NCBI GenBank assembly: GCA_050485405.1
Contig: JBJHBI010000012.1
Location: 14,508 to 78,507 of the forward strand
From: Saliniramus sp050485405
GTDB lineage: Bacteria > Pseudomonadota > Alphaproteobacteria > Rhizobiales > Beijerinckiaceae
Direction of reading: 5' to 3'
DNA length: 64,000 nucleotides
Shown one piece after another: positions 1-8,334 of this stretch. The notes beneath the pieces are model-generated. The model was not told the origin of the DNA. It did not search any database and was given only the letters and a program-made list of their open reading frames with translations. The position numbers and the translations under genes are program-made. Position 1 is the first letter of the stretch; every line of letters starts with the position of its first letter.

Positions 1-1
1 C

Positions 2-184
2 GGCTTCGCGGCGGAACTGATGCTCAAGGATCTCGGGCTCGCGCAGGAGGCGGCGCAGGCGAGCGGCGCGACGACGCCGCTCGGCGAACATGCTCGCGCC
101 ATCTACGAGCGCTTCACGCAAGCCGGGAACGAGGGCGTCGATTTCTCCGGCATCGTGCGCCATCTGCGGGAGGGACGCGATTGA
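2..184 (+). CDS. 3-hydroxyisobutyrate dehydrogenase, C-terminal fragment (5' end outside window)
   Basis: Only the last 60 codons are inside the window, reading in frame 2 and ending at a TGA. The visible residues (GFAAELMLKDLGLA near the start, then TPLGEHARAIYERF and the ending GNEGVDFSGIVRHL) match the C-terminal all-helical domain of the beta-hydroxyacid dehydrogenase family. The K of LMLKDLGLA is where the family's catalytic lysine usually lies. Members of the MmsB type oxidise 3-hydroxyisobutyrate to methylmalonate semialdehyde with NAD in valine breakdown. A related tartronate semialdehyde or other beta-hydroxyacid dehydrogenase cannot be excluded from the tail alone. Confidence 0.75.
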   Translation, partial: GFAAELMLKDLGLAQEAAQASGATTPLGEHARAIYERFTQAGNEGVDFSGIVRHLREGRD

Positions 185-215
185 ACCGACGGGCCACCAT
201 CGCCGGTCGACCGGC

Positions 216-1166
216 ATGAGCACGAGCGAAACCGACACCGCCCGCGCGGCGGCGGAGCTGCCGGCACATCTGCGCCCCTTCGACGCCACGGCCTTCGTGC
301 TCTACGCCGCCGTGGTGGGCTCGTGGGGGTTCAGCTGGATCGGATTGCGCATGCAGCTCGGCGTGGTCGCGCCGGAAGTCTCGATCCTGTGGCGGTTCAT
401 GATCGCGGGCGTGGTGATGTGGGTCTGGGTGCTCGCCACCCGCCAGCAGATCGTCTTTCCCGCGCGCCTGCACGCGGCTTTCGTCGCGGTGGGCGTGACG
501 ATGTTCTCGTTCAATTTCATCATGTACTACTATGGCGGCATGACGATCCCCTCGGGGCTCCTCGCGGTCGTCTTCTCGCTCGCAGCGGTGGGCAATCCGC
601 TGATGGCGGCGCTCTTCCTGCGCCAGCCGATCGCGCCGCGCGTGGCTCTGGGCGGAATGATCGGGGTGCTCGGCGTCGCCTTTCTCTACTGGCCCGAAAT
701 CGCGGGATCGGGCTTTTCCGCCGCCGCCGCGACCGGCCTCGCCCTGTGCCTTCTGGGCACGTTGAGCTTCTCGACGGGCAATATCGTCTCCGGCATGATC
801 GGCAGCCGGGGCGTACCGCTGATCCCGGCGATCACCTGGAGCATGACCTATTCGGTCGTCTTCCTCTTCTGCCTCAATCTCGCGCGCGGCCATGAATTCA
901 TCATCGAGCCGAACCTGCGCTATCTCGGCTCGCTGGTCTTTCTGGCGGTGATCTCCTCGGTCGTCGCCTTCGCCGCCTATATCGCGCTCCTGCGCCGGAT
1001 CGGCCCCGGGCGGGCGGGATATGCGACGGTGATGTTTCCCGTCGCGGCGCTTTCGGTCTCGACGGTGTTCGAGGGCTATAGCTGGACGCTGATCGCGGGA
1101 ATCGGCGCCGTGCTCGCGCTTCTCGGCAATCTCGTCGTCCTGCGCAATCCGAAATCGGCCTCTTGA
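216..1166 (+). CDS. EamA/DMT-family transporter
   Basis: 316-residue integral membrane protein with about ten hydrophobic segments arranged as two EamA repeats, the typical length and layout of drug/metabolite transporters of the inner membrane. The open frame extends to position 90, but the ATG at 216 (MSTSETD...) gives the normal short cytoplasmic N-terminus and avoids overlapping the preceding dehydrogenase gene. The first transmembrane segment begins near residue 20. Such proteins usually export amino acids or metabolites; the substrate cannot be told from sequence. It converges on ruvA with a gap of only 34 bp. A second, unrelated-looking EamA gene lies at 6424. Confidence 0.85.
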   Translation: MSTSETDTARAAAELPAHLRPFDATAFVLYAAVVGSWGFSWIGLRMQLGVVAPEVSILWRFMIAGVVMWVWVLATRQQIVFPARLHAAFVAVGVTMFSFNFIMYYYGGMTIPSGLLAVVFSLAAVGNPLMAALFLRQPIAPRVALGGMIGVLGVAFLYWPEIAGSGFSAAAATGLALCLLGTLSFSTGNIVSGMIGSRGVPLIPAITWSMTYSVVFLFCLNLARGHEFIIEPNLRYLGSLVFLAVISSVVAFAAYIALLRRIGPGRAGYATVMFPVAALSVSTVFEGYSWTLIAGIGAVLALLGNLVVLRNPKSAS

Positions 1167-1173
1167 ACCGAGC

Positions 1174-1220
1174 TCAGCGCGCGAGTTCGCGCAGGTCTCG
1201 TCAGCGCGCGAGTTCGCGCA
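1174..1220. repeat. 20-bp direct repeat at the 3' end of ruvA
   Basis: The sequence at 1174-1193 is repeated exactly at 1201-1220, a 27-bp step. The right copy encodes the last residues and stop codon of ruvA (minus strand); the left copy lies in the gap before the converging transporter gene. It looks like a small local duplication of the ruvA tail. Confidence 0.8.
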
Positions 1221-1821
1221 ATCCCTGGCGGATCAGCACCTGCGTCGTGGCATCCTCGCCGGCGGATTTCATCGCGGCTGCAATTGCGGCGGAAGCCTGC
1301 ATCTGCGGATAGCCCAGATTGACGAGCGCCGAGACGGCATCCGCCACCGCCGAGGGTGCCGCCCCCTCATCCGATCCCGCCTGCGCCACGCGTGCGAGCG
1401 ACGGATCAATCGGGGTGAAGGCCGGAGCCTTGTCCCTGAGCTCCGAAATGATGCGCGCGGCGAGCTTGGGGCCGACCCCCGGGCCGCGCGCGATCGCCGC
1501 CTTGTCGCCGCTCGCCACCGCCTGCGCCACTTCGCCGGGTTCGAGCACCGCGAGAATGCCGAGCGCCACTTTCGCACCCACGCCCTGCACGCTCTGGAGC
1601 AGGCGGAACCATTCCCGCTCGGCTTCGCTGCGAAAGCCGTAGAGGCGGATCATGTCCTCGCGCACATGCGTCTCGATAGCGAGCACCGCCGCCTCCCCGG
1701 CACCGGGGAGCTTCTGCAGGGTGCGGCTCGAGCAATGCACCAGATAGCCCACGCCATGCACGTCGAGGATGAGGTGATCCTCCCCGATCGTGTCGACGAC
1801 ACCTTTCAGCTTTCCGATCAT
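1201..1821 (-). CDS. ruvA: Holliday junction branch migration protein RuvA
   Basis: 206 residues, the usual RuvA length. The N-terminal OB-fold domain starts MIGKLKGVVDTIGED. The central domain carries two helix-hairpin-helix motifs (VQGVGAKVALGIL near residue 80 and GPGVGPKLAARII near residue 115). A flexible linker leads to the C-terminal RuvB-binding domain (SALVNLGYPQMQASAAI). RuvA tetramers bind Holliday junctions and load the RuvB helicase. The gene lies 6 bp downstream of ruvC in the same direction, so the two are co-transcribed. ruvB, usually next in the ruvCAB operon, does not follow: the next gene is a converging transporter. Confidence 0.97.
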   Translation of the reverse strand: MIGKLKGVVDTIGEDHLILDVHGVGYLVHCSSRTLQKLPGAGEAAVLAIETHVREDMIRLYGFRSEAEREWFRLLQSVQGVGAKVALGILAVLEPGEVAQAVASGDKAAIARGPGVGPKLAARIISELRDKAPAFTPIDPSLARVAQAGSDEGAAPSAVADAVSALVNLGYPQMQASAAIAAAMKSAGEDATTQVLIRQGLRELAR

Positions 1822-1827
1822 GCGGGG

Positions 1828-2364
1828 TCAGGCTCCGGCAGTGCCCGTTGCAGCGCGGCGCGTCATCTCTGCGGCGAGATTGCGCGCCTTGCGCTGATGC
1901 GCATGGGCGATGGCGATGGCGAGTGCATCCGCCGCATCGGCGGTGGGCGGGGTCGATTTCGGCAAAAGAATACGCACCATGGCCTGGACCTGTTTTTTAT
2001 CAGCATGGCCGACACCGACCACGGTCTTCTTGACCTGATTGGCTCCGTATTCCGCAACGGGCAGACCGGCGAGAGCCGGTACGAGCAACGACATGGCGCG
2101 GGCATGGCCGAGCTTGAGCGTGGCCTGCGCATCTTTGTTCACGAAGGTCTCCTCGACCGAGACCTCGTCGGGCGCATAAGCCCGCACGATCTCCCAGATC
2201 CCGTCATGCAGTGATCGCAGCCGGCTCGCGAGATCATCCTTGCCGTCGGAGGTCACGACCCCCGATGCGATATAGGAGAGCCTGGTACCCGTGGCGGCGA
2301 TCATGCCCCAGCCGGTATTACGCAGGCCGGGATCGAGGCCGAGAATGCGGATCGTGTCGCTCAC
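1828..2364 (-). CDS. ruvC: Crossover junction endodeoxyribonuclease RuvC
   Basis: Holliday junction resolvase acting with RuvAB. With the GTG start at 2364 the protein is 178 residues, close to the family norm (about 173), and begins MSDTIRILGLDPG. An AGGA ribosome-binding sequence lies 8 nt upstream of this GTG. In-frame ATGs at 2400 and 2430 are possible but add an atypical leader. The catalytic acidic residues are visible: Asp in GLDPG, Glu in VSVEETFVN, and two Asp in the C-terminal DAADALAIAIAH. First gene of a ruvC-ruvA pair; divergent from the COG0523 GTPase gene. Confidence 0.96.
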   Translation of the reverse strand: MSDTIRILGLDPGLRNTGWGMIAATGTRLSYIASGVVTSDGKDDLASRLRSLHDGIWEIVRAYAPDEVSVEETFVNKDAQATLKLGHARAMSLLVPALAGLPVAEYGANQVKKTVVGVGHADKKQVQAMVRILLPKSTPPTADAADALAIAIAHAHQRKARNLAAEMTRRAATGTAGA

Positions 2365-2450
2365 GCTCTGTCCTGATTCGCCGAGAAAAGCCGATTTCAT
2401 AGAAGTCGCGGCTTCCGTGCGCGGGGTCAAGCCGGCTTGACAAACTCGCT

Positions 2451-2467
2451 ACGTTATAATGTTACAT
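2451..2467. promoter_or_regulatory. Zur-box-like operator upstream of the COG0523 GTPase
   Basis: The imperfect palindrome ACGTTATAATGTTACAT agrees at 14 of 17 positions with the palindrome ATGTTATAATATAACAT typical of alphaproteobacterial Zur sites. It lies 38 bp before the ATG of a COG0523 GTPase, a family often derepressed by Zur under zinc shortage. A TTGACA at 2437-2442 and a TATAAT at 2455-2460 are close by, but only 12 bp apart, so the exact promoter is unclear. Confidence 0.5.
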
Positions 2468-2505
2468 ATCCAACTTCGAAACCTTCCGACTTCGCGGAGA
2501 CACGC

Positions 2506-3726
2506 ATGACATCCGATCGCCGCCTGCCCGTCACCGTCCTCTCCGGCTTTCTCGGCGCCGGCAAGACGACGCTGCTCAACCATGTGCTCAACAACCGCGA
2601 GGGGCGGCGCGTGGCGGTGATCGTCAACGACATGAGCGAGGTCAATATCGATGCCGATCTGGTGCGCGAGGGCGGCGCGGATCTCTCGCGCACGGAGGAA
2701 AAGCTGGTCGAGATGACCAATGGCTGCATCTGCTGCACCCTGCGCGACGATCTGCTCGCCGAGGTCAAGCGCCTCGCCGCGGCCGGCAAATACGATTACC
2801 TCCTGATCGAGGGCACCGGCATCGCCGAGCCTTTGCCCGTCGCCGCGACCTTCGATTTCCGCGACGAGAACGACGAGAGCCTCTCCGACGTGGCGCGGCT
2901 CGACACCATGGTCACGGTGGTCGATTGCATCAATCTCCTGCGCGATTACGGTTCGAACGAATTCCTGCGCGATCGCGGCGAGACGGCGGGGGAAGGCGAC
3001 GACCGCACGCTGGTCGATCTCCTCGTCGACCAGATCGAATTCGCCGACACGATCGTGCTCAACAAGGTCTCTGACGCCACGCTCGAGCAACGCGAACTCG
3101 CGAAGAAAATCATCATCGCCCTCAACCCGGATGCGAGGCTGATCGAGGCGGATTACGCCCGTGTGCCGATGGCGGAAGTGCTCGATACGGGGCGATTCGA
3201 TTTCGAGAAGGCGCAGGAGCATCCTTTGTGGTTCAAAGAGCTCTACGGCCATGCCGAGCATGTGCCGGAGACCGAGGAATACGGTGTCGGCAGCTTCGTC
3301 TACCGCGCCCGCAGGCCCTTCCATCCTGAGAAGTTCAACGCCTTCGTCAACCGTTCCTTCCCCGGCCTCGTGCGCGCCAAGGGCCATTTCTGGCTCGCGA
3401 CGCGCCCGGACTGGGTCGGCGAATTGTCGATTGCCGGGGCGGTGTGCCGGGTCACCGCCATGGGTTTCTGGTGGAGCGCCATCCCCAAGAGCCGCTGGCC
3501 CGATCACGAGGAATGGCGCAAGCTGATGAACCGCCACTGGTCGCCGGTCTGGGGCGACCGCCGGCAGGAGCTCGTCTTCATCGGCATCGGCATGGACGAG
3601 GCGGCGATCCGCGCCGAACTCGATGCCTGCCTCGTCGGCTCGTCGACGGCGCCGGCCTTCGAAGCCGAGGCCTGGTCGAGGCTCCCCGACCCGTTCCCGG
3701 CATGGCGCAGCAACAGGGCGGCGTGA
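2506..3726 (+). CDS. COG0523/CobW-family GTPase, putative zinc metallochaperone
   Basis: 406 residues of the G3E GTPase family. The N-terminal domain holds a Walker A (GFLGAGKTT, residues about 13-21), the metal-binding CxCC signature (NGCICC, near residue 70) and the family motif GTGIAEPLPVA. The C-terminal CobW domain begins around VGSFVYRARRPFHPEKF. CxCC GTPases of this family bind zinc or related metals and help metallate target proteins when metal is scarce. The ATG at 2506 follows a GGAGA sequence and removes an atypical leader from the longer open frame. A Zur-like box lies just upstream. The gene converges on ureC, but the sequence gives no direct reason to call it a urease chaperone: UreG is a different G3E branch. 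Confidence 0.85.
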   Translation: MTSDRRLPVTVLSGFLGAGKTTLLNHVLNNREGRRVAVIVNDMSEVNIDADLVREGGADLSRTEEKLVEMTNGCICCTLRDDLLAEVKRLAAAGKYDYLLIEGTGIAEPLPVAATFDFRDENDESLSDVARLDTMVTVVDCINLLRDYGSNEFLRDRGETAGEGDDRTLVDLLVDQIEFADTIVLNKVSDATLEQRELAKKIIIALNPDARLIEADYARVPMAEVLDTGRFDFEKAQEHPLWFKELYGHAEHVPETEEYGVGSFVYRARRPFHPEKFNAFVNRSFPGLVRAKGHFWLATRPDWVGELSIAGAVCRVTAMGFWWSAIPKSRWPDHEEWRKLMNRHWSPVWGDRRQELVFIGIGMDEAAIRAELDACLVGSSTAPAFEAEAWSRLPDPFPAWRSNRAA

Positions 3727-3733
3727 GGCGCCG

Positions 3734-5449
3734 TCAGAACATGAAATACCTCTGCGCCAGCGGCAATTCCTTCGCCGGCTCGCAAACGAGCAGTTCCCCG
3801 TCCGCCGTCACCGCATAGGTTTCGGGATCGATCTCGATCTGCGGCGTGGCGTCGTTGTGGATCATCGACTTCTTCGAGATGCCGCCGCGCACGTTGCGCA
3901 CCGGCAGGCAGGTCTTGGCGAGGCCGAGTGACTGGGGCACGCCCTTGTCGATCGCCGCCTGCGAGAGGAAGGTGAAGCTCGTGCGTTGCAGCGCCTTGCC
4001 GAAGGCGCCGAACATCGGGCGGTAATGCACCGGCTGCGGGGTGGGGATCGAGGCGTTGGGATCGCCCATCGCCGCGGCGATGATGGTGCCGGCCTTGATG
4101 ACGAGCTTCGGCTTCACCCCGAAGAAGGCCGGGTCCCAGATCACGAGATCGGCGATCTTGCCGGCCTCTATCGAGCCGATATGCGCGTCCACCCCATGCG
4201 CGATGGCCGGGTTGATGGTGTATTTCGCGATATAGCGCTTCACCCGGAAATTATCCGCCCCGGTGCCGACATCTTCCGCGAGCGCCCCGCGCTGGGTCTT
4301 CATCTTGTGGGCGGCCTGCCAGGTGCGGGTTATCACCTCGCCGACGCGGCCCATGGCCTGGCTGTCGGAGGCCATGATCGAGAGTGCGCCGAGATCGTGC
4401 AGGATGTCCTCCGCCGCGATCGTCTCCTTGCGGATGCGGCTCTCGGCGAAGGCGAGGTCTTCCGGGATCGACGGGTCGAGATGGTGGCAGACCATCAGCA
4501 TGTCGAGATGCTCGTCGATCGTGTTGACCGTGAAGGGGCGGGTCGGATTGGTCGATGAGGGGATGACGTTTTCGAGCCCCGCGACCTTCATGATGTCCGG
4601 CGCGTGCCCGCCGCCCGCGCCCTCGGTATGGAAGGCGTGGATAGTGCGTCCCTTGAAGGCCGCCACGGTATCCTCGACGAAACCGCTCTCATTGAGCGTG
4701 TCGGTATGGATCATCACCTGGATGTCGTATTCGTCGGCGACGGAGAGACAGCTGTCGATCGCAGCCGGGGTCGTGCCCCAGTCTTCGTGCAGTTTCATGG
4801 CGCAGACGCCCGCCTCGATCATCTCGACCAGCGCGCCGGGCAGGGAGGCGTTGCCCTTGCCGGCGAAGGCGAGGTTCATCGGCAGGCCCTCGGCGGCTTC
4901 GAGCATGCGCGCGACGTGCCAGGGGCCGGGCGTGCAGGTGGTCGCGTTGGTGCCGTCGGCGGGGCCGGTGCCGCCGCCGAGCATGGTGGTCAGCCCCGAC
5001 ATCAGGGCATCCTCGACCTGCTGCGGGCAGATGAAATGGATATGCGCGTCGAAGCCGCCGGCGGTGACGATCTTGCCCTCGCCCGCGATCGCCTCGGTAC
5101 CGGGCCCGATGATGATGTCGACGCCCGGCTGGATATCCGGATTGCCGGCCTTGCCGATCCCCGCGATGCGCCCGTCGCGGATGCCGATATCGGCTTTGAC
5201 GATGCCCCAATGGTCGAAGATCGTCGCGTTGGTGATCACCGTATCGACCGCCCCCTCGGCGCGGCTGCGCTGGCTCTGGCCCATCCCGTCGCGAATCACC
5301 TTGCCGCCGCCGAACTTCACCTCCTCGCCATAGGTGGTGAAATCGCGCTCGATCGCGATCACGAGATCGGTATCGGCGAGCCGCACCGTATCGCCGGTGG
5401 TCGGGCCGAACATGGCGGCGTAATCGGCGCGCGGGATGCGATAGGGCAT
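3734..5449 (-). CDS. ureC: Urease subunit alpha (catalytic), without adjacent ure genes
   Basis: 571 residues, full length for UreC, which hydrolyses urea to ammonia and carbamate at a dinickel centre. All expected active-site elements are visible: the HIH nickel ligands in FDAHIHFICPQQ, the carbamylated lysine and following His in MKLHEDWG, His in MIHTDTLNESGF and FHTEGAGGGH, the mobile-flap His in MVCHHLDP, and the Asp ligand in SDSQAMGRVGE. The start follows GGAGAAACACC. Neither ureA/ureB nor any of ureDEFG is nearby: a MarR gene diverges upstream and a COG0523 GTPase converges downstream. The subunits must be elsewhere if the enzyme is active. The protein looks intact, not degenerate. Confidence 0.96.
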   Translation of the reverse strand: MPYRIPRADYAAMFGPTTGDTVRLADTDLVIAIERDFTTYGEEVKFGGGKVIRDGMGQSQRSRAEGAVDTVITNATIFDHWGIVKADIGIRDGRIAGIGKAGNPDIQPGVDIIIGPGTEAIAGEGKIVTAGGFDAHIHFICPQQVEDALMSGLTTMLGGGTGPADGTNATTCTPGPWHVARMLEAAEGLPMNLAFAGKGNASLPGALVEMIEAGVCAMKLHEDWGTTPAAIDSCLSVADEYDIQVMIHTDTLNESGFVEDTVAAFKGRTIHAFHTEGAGGGHAPDIMKVAGLENVIPSSTNPTRPFTVNTIDEHLDMLMVCHHLDPSIPEDLAFAESRIRKETIAAEDILHDLGALSIMASDSQAMGRVGEVITRTWQAAHKMKTQRGALAEDVGTGADNFRVKRYIAKYTINPAIAHGVDAHIGSIEAGKIADLVIWDPAFFGVKPKLVIKAGTIIAAAMGDPNASIPTPQPVHYRPMFGAFGKALQRTSFTFLSQAAIDKGVPQSLGLAKTCLPVRNVRGGISKKSMIHNDATPQIEIDPETYAVTADGELLVCEPAKELPLAQRYFMF

Positions 5450-5595
5450 GGTGTTTCTCCGGCGGTTTCCTCTGATGCGGGAGCATACACGAACCGTGCC
5501 AGAAATCCCCCTCGGCGCGCCGATCCGCGCTCCTCATGCCCGTGAAATCGCAAATTGTCATGTGGACGTCATCGTCGTGATGGCAAACTGTATGC

Positions 5596-5609
5596 GGCAA
5601 AGGATTGCC
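5596..5609. promoter_or_regulatory. Short inverted repeat in the ureC/marR divergent promoter region
   Basis: GGCAA-N4-TTGCC lies about 60 bp upstream of the MarR gene at 5671 and in the shared region with ureC (220 bp gap). Autoregulatory MarR proteins usually bind such dyads, so this is a candidate operator. The arms are only 5 bp. Confidence 0.3.
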
Positions 5610-5670
5610 GTGGGACAATGCGACCGTCGCAGATCGAGACCTGTGAACGGAACAATTCGGCGGGCGAGAG

Positions 5671-6312
5671 ATGAAACATCCGGGCGAGAAGAGCGTGGGC
5701 TGGGTGCTGATGCGGGCGGCGCGCCTGCATCGCGCGCGCATGGGAGAGAAGCTCGTCGCACTCGGGCTCTATCCGGGGCAGGAACAGGTGCTCCAGGCGC
5801 TCGCCACCAAGAGTGCCGAGAAGAGTGCGGACAAGGGCGCAGACAGGGCATCCGACAAAGGCGCCGACGGCCCGTCGAGCGCGGCGAACGGTGACGCGCC
5901 ACCCTCGGGCATGAGCATGGGCGAACTCGCGACCATCCTGCAGGTCCGCCCGCCCACCGCCTCGAAGACGGTCTCGCGCCTCTCCGCCATGGGTCTCGTC
6001 GCCCGCCAGGATCGCGACCGCGACGGCCGCGTCGTGCGCGTGGCGTTGACGGAGGCCGGACGCGCGCGCGCCGAGGCCATCACGGGCTTGTGGGACGAGG
6101 TCGAGGACGAGTTGCTCGCAGGCCTCGACGGCAAGGACCGCAAACGCCTGCGAAAGCTTCTGCGCAAGGCCGGACGCAATCTGGCCCGCCTCGCCGCCGC
6201 CGACGATTCGGCCCTCGCCGACGCGGATGACGACGAGGACGAGGGTGAGGATACGCCCGATTCCGTCGTCGTCGATCCGCGTACACCGGACCGGGATCCG
6301 GTTTCCGCCTGA
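5671..6312 (+). CDS. MarR-family transcriptional regulator with low-complexity insert
   Basis: 213 residues. A winged helix-turn-helix is clear (MGELATILQVRPPTASKTVSRL, wing LVARQDRDRDGRVVRVALTEAG). Between the first helices and the DNA-binding domain lies an insert of roughly 35 residues rich in K, A, D and S, with repeated KGAD units (about residues 48-80). The C-terminus ends in an acidic tail (DADDDEDEGED). Typical MarR proteins are about 150 residues and lack both additions. It diverges from ureC and precedes an EamA exporter gene, which it may regulate. Ligand unknown. Confidence 0.85.
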   Translation: MKHPGEKSVGWVLMRAARLHRARMGEKLVALGLYPGQEQVLQALATKSAEKSADKGADRASDKGADGPSSAANGDAPPSGMSMGELATILQVRPPTASKTVSRLSAMGLVARQDRDRDGRVVRVALTEAGRARAEAITGLWDEVEDELLAGLDGKDRKRLRKLLRKAGRNLARLAAADDSALADADDDEDEGEDTPDSVVVDPRTPDRDPVSA

Positions 6313-6423
6313 CGCGCGGACGCGTTTCTCGAATTGAAGCGCGAACGCGTTTTTCGAAACTTCCCGATCGCCCTGTGCGCAATCGCCCTGTCGGCGCAAG
6401 GCGGGCGGGTTTATGCTCGCGCC

Positions 6424-7356
6424 ATGGACGAATCCGCCCGCCGCCCCAAGCCTTCCGGCAATCTCGACGCCCCCGCCTCCCCGGAGGAGCGGCGGCGCAG
6501 GCTCGTCGCGATCGGCCTGATGAGCGGCGCGCTGGCGTGTTTTTCGTGCCTCGACGCCACGGCGAAATGGCTCGCGGGCCAAGGCGTCGATCCGCTCCAG
6601 ACGGTCTGGGCGCGCTACATGGTCAGCGTGGTGCTGGTCTCGTTCTTCGTCAATCACTGGACGAGCCCCGGCGTCCTGCGTACGACGCGGCCCATCCTGC
6701 AGGTCGCCCGCTCGGTGCTGCTTCTGGCCTCGACCATCCTCAACTTCATCGCCTTGCAATATCTGCAACTGGCCGAGACCATCTCGATCCTCTTCGCGAC
6801 GCCTTTCCTCGTGGCTTTGCTCGCCGGGCCGATCCTCGGTGAATGGGCCGGGCCGCGCCGGATGATCGCCATCGGCGTCGGTTTTCTGGGCGTGCTGGTG
6901 GTGACCCGCCCCGGCTTCGGCGGCATGCATCCCGCCGCCTTCCTCTCGGTCGCCGGCGCGGTCTGCTACGCGCTCTACGGCATCTCGACGCGCATGCTCG
7001 CCGCGACCGATTCCTCGCGCACCACCATGGTCTATTCCGGCCTCGCCGGCGTCGCGCTGATGACGCCGATCCTGCCCTTCGTCTGGCAGACGCCGCAGGA
7101 ACCGCTGATCTGGCTGATGCTGGTCGCGATCGGTTTCTATGGCGGGTTCGGGCACTGGCTCCTGATCCTCGCCCATGCCCGCGCGCCCGCGCCCGTCCTG
7201 GCCCCGTTCATCTACAGCCAGCTGATCTGGATGCTGCTTCTGGGCTATTTCATCTTCGGCGACTGGCCCGATCCGTGGACGCTCGTCGGCGCGAGCATCG
7301 TCATCGCCTCGGGGCTCTATCTGCTCTATCGCGAGCGGGTGCGCCGCTCCGGGTGA
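6424..7356 (+). CDS. EamA/DMT-family transporter
   Basis: 310 residues with about ten transmembrane segments in two EamA repeats. The ATG at 6424 (MDESARRPK) gives a short cytoplasmic N-terminus; the upstream extension of the frame is poorly conserved in style. Motifs such as LDATAKWLAGQG early and the PVLAPFIYSQLIWMLLLGYF segment near the end are typical of the RhaT/EamA group of inner-membrane metabolite exporters. Substrate unknown. It lies between a MarR regulator and a CitE-like lyase on the same strand, with about 75 bp to the latter. Confidence 0.85.
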   Translation: MDESARRPKPSGNLDAPASPEERRRRLVAIGLMSGALACFSCLDATAKWLAGQGVDPLQTVWARYMVSVVLVSFFVNHWTSPGVLRTTRPILQVARSVLLLASTILNFIALQYLQLAETISILFATPFLVALLAGPILGEWAGPRRMIAIGVGFLGVLVVTRPGFGGMHPAAFLSVAGAVCYALYGISTRMLAATDSSRTTMVYSGLAGVALMTPILPFVWQTPQEPLIWLMLVAIGFYGGFGHWLLILAHARAPAPVLAPFIYSQLIWMLLLGYFIFGDWPDPWTLVGASIVIASGLYLLYRERVRRSG

Positions 7357-7431
7357 CGGGCCGGATACCGCCCGCGCTTGACGCAAGGGCGGGCATGACG
7401 CCTAAATCTCTTGCAGGAGAATGACCGGACC

Positions 7432-8334
7432 ATGACCATCCGCCCCCGCCGCAGCGCGCTCTACATGCCCGGCGCCAATCCCCGCGCGCTCGAGAAAGCG
7501 CGCGCCCTCGACGCCGATGCACTGATCCTCGATCTCGAGGATTCGGTCGCGCCGCAGATCAAGGATGACGCGCGCGAGGCCGTCTGCGCCATGGTCGCGC
7601 AGCGCGCCTATCCCGGGCGCGAGACCGTGATCCGCGTGAACGGGCCGGGCTCGCCCTGGTTCGAAAGCGATCTCGCGGCGGCCTGCGCGGCGGGTCCGGA
7701 TGCGATCCTGATCCCCAAGGTCGAGACCGCATGTACCTTGTTCGACATCGCCATCCGCCTGCGCGAAGCCGGTGCCGCGCCGGATGTGCGTATCTGGGCC
7801 ATGATCGAGACGCCCGGCGCGATCCTGCGCATCGCCGAGATCGCAGCCTGCTCGGATGATCCGGCGACGCGGCTGGACTGCCTCGTGATGGGCCTCAACG
7901 ATCTCGCCAAGGAGACGCGGGCGCGGTTCACGGCGGATCGCGCCGGCATGCTGCCCTGGTTGCAGACCGCGCTGATCGCCGCACGCACCTACGGGCTCGA
8001 TATTCTCGACGGCGTCTGCAACGCGATCGGAGATGTGGCGACTTTCGAAGCGGAATGCCGGCAGGGGCGCGATCTCGGTTTCGACGGCAAGAGCATTATC
8101 CATCCGAGCCAGATCGCACCGGCCAACGCTGTTTTCGCGCCGGACAGCCAAGAGATCGCGCAGGCGCGCGCAATCCTCGACGCTTTCGCGCTGCCCGAGA
8201 ATGCCGGCAAGGGCGTGATCGCCCTCGACGGGCGCATGGTCGAGCGCCTGCATGCGGAGATGGCCGCGCGGGTCGTCGCCCTGGCCGATGCGATCGGGGA
8301 ACGCGCGGCGGCGGCGTCTCAGTCGGGCAGCTGA
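7432..8334 (+). CDS. CitE/HpcH-type CoA ester lyase
   Basis: 300 residues of the HpcH/HpaI aldolase (citrate lyase beta) family. Recognisable elements are RSALYMPGANPRALEKA and the LILDLEDSVAP acidic motif near the N-terminus, IPKVET in the middle, and DGKSIIHPSQIAPAN near the end. Members cleave or hydrolyse malyl-CoA, methylmalyl-CoA or citramalyl-CoA using Mg2+; the exact substrate is not decided by sequence. The ATG at 7432 follows AGGAGA with an 11-nt gap; an upstream in-frame TTG at 7411 is less likely. Its last 16 bp overlap the converging Trm112-like gene. Confidence 0.87.
   Translation: MTIRPRRSALYMPGANPRALEKARALDADALILDLEDSVAPQIKDDAREAVCAMVAQRAYPGRETVIRVNGPGSPWFESDLAAACAAGPDAILIPKVETACTLFDIAIRLREAGAAPDVRIWAMIETPGAILRIAEIAACSDDPATRLDCLVMGLNDLAKETRARFTADRAGMLPWLQTALIAARTYGLDILDGVCNAIGDVATFEAECRQGRDLGFDGKSIIHPSQIAPANAVFAPDSQEIAQARAILDAFALPENAGKGVIALDGRMVERLHAEMAARVVALADAIGERAAAASQSGS

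Noticed and set aside
2437..2460. TTGACA and TATAAT as a standard promoter for the COG0523 gene
   Set aside because: Only 12 bp separate the two hexamers, too short for a sigma-70 promoter; the TATAAT belongs to the Zur-like palindrome.
5491..5501. TGGCACGGTTC on the minus strand upstream of ureC as a sigma-54 promoter
   Set aside because: The -24 element is perfect but the position of the -12 element reads GTGTA and lacks the essential GC.
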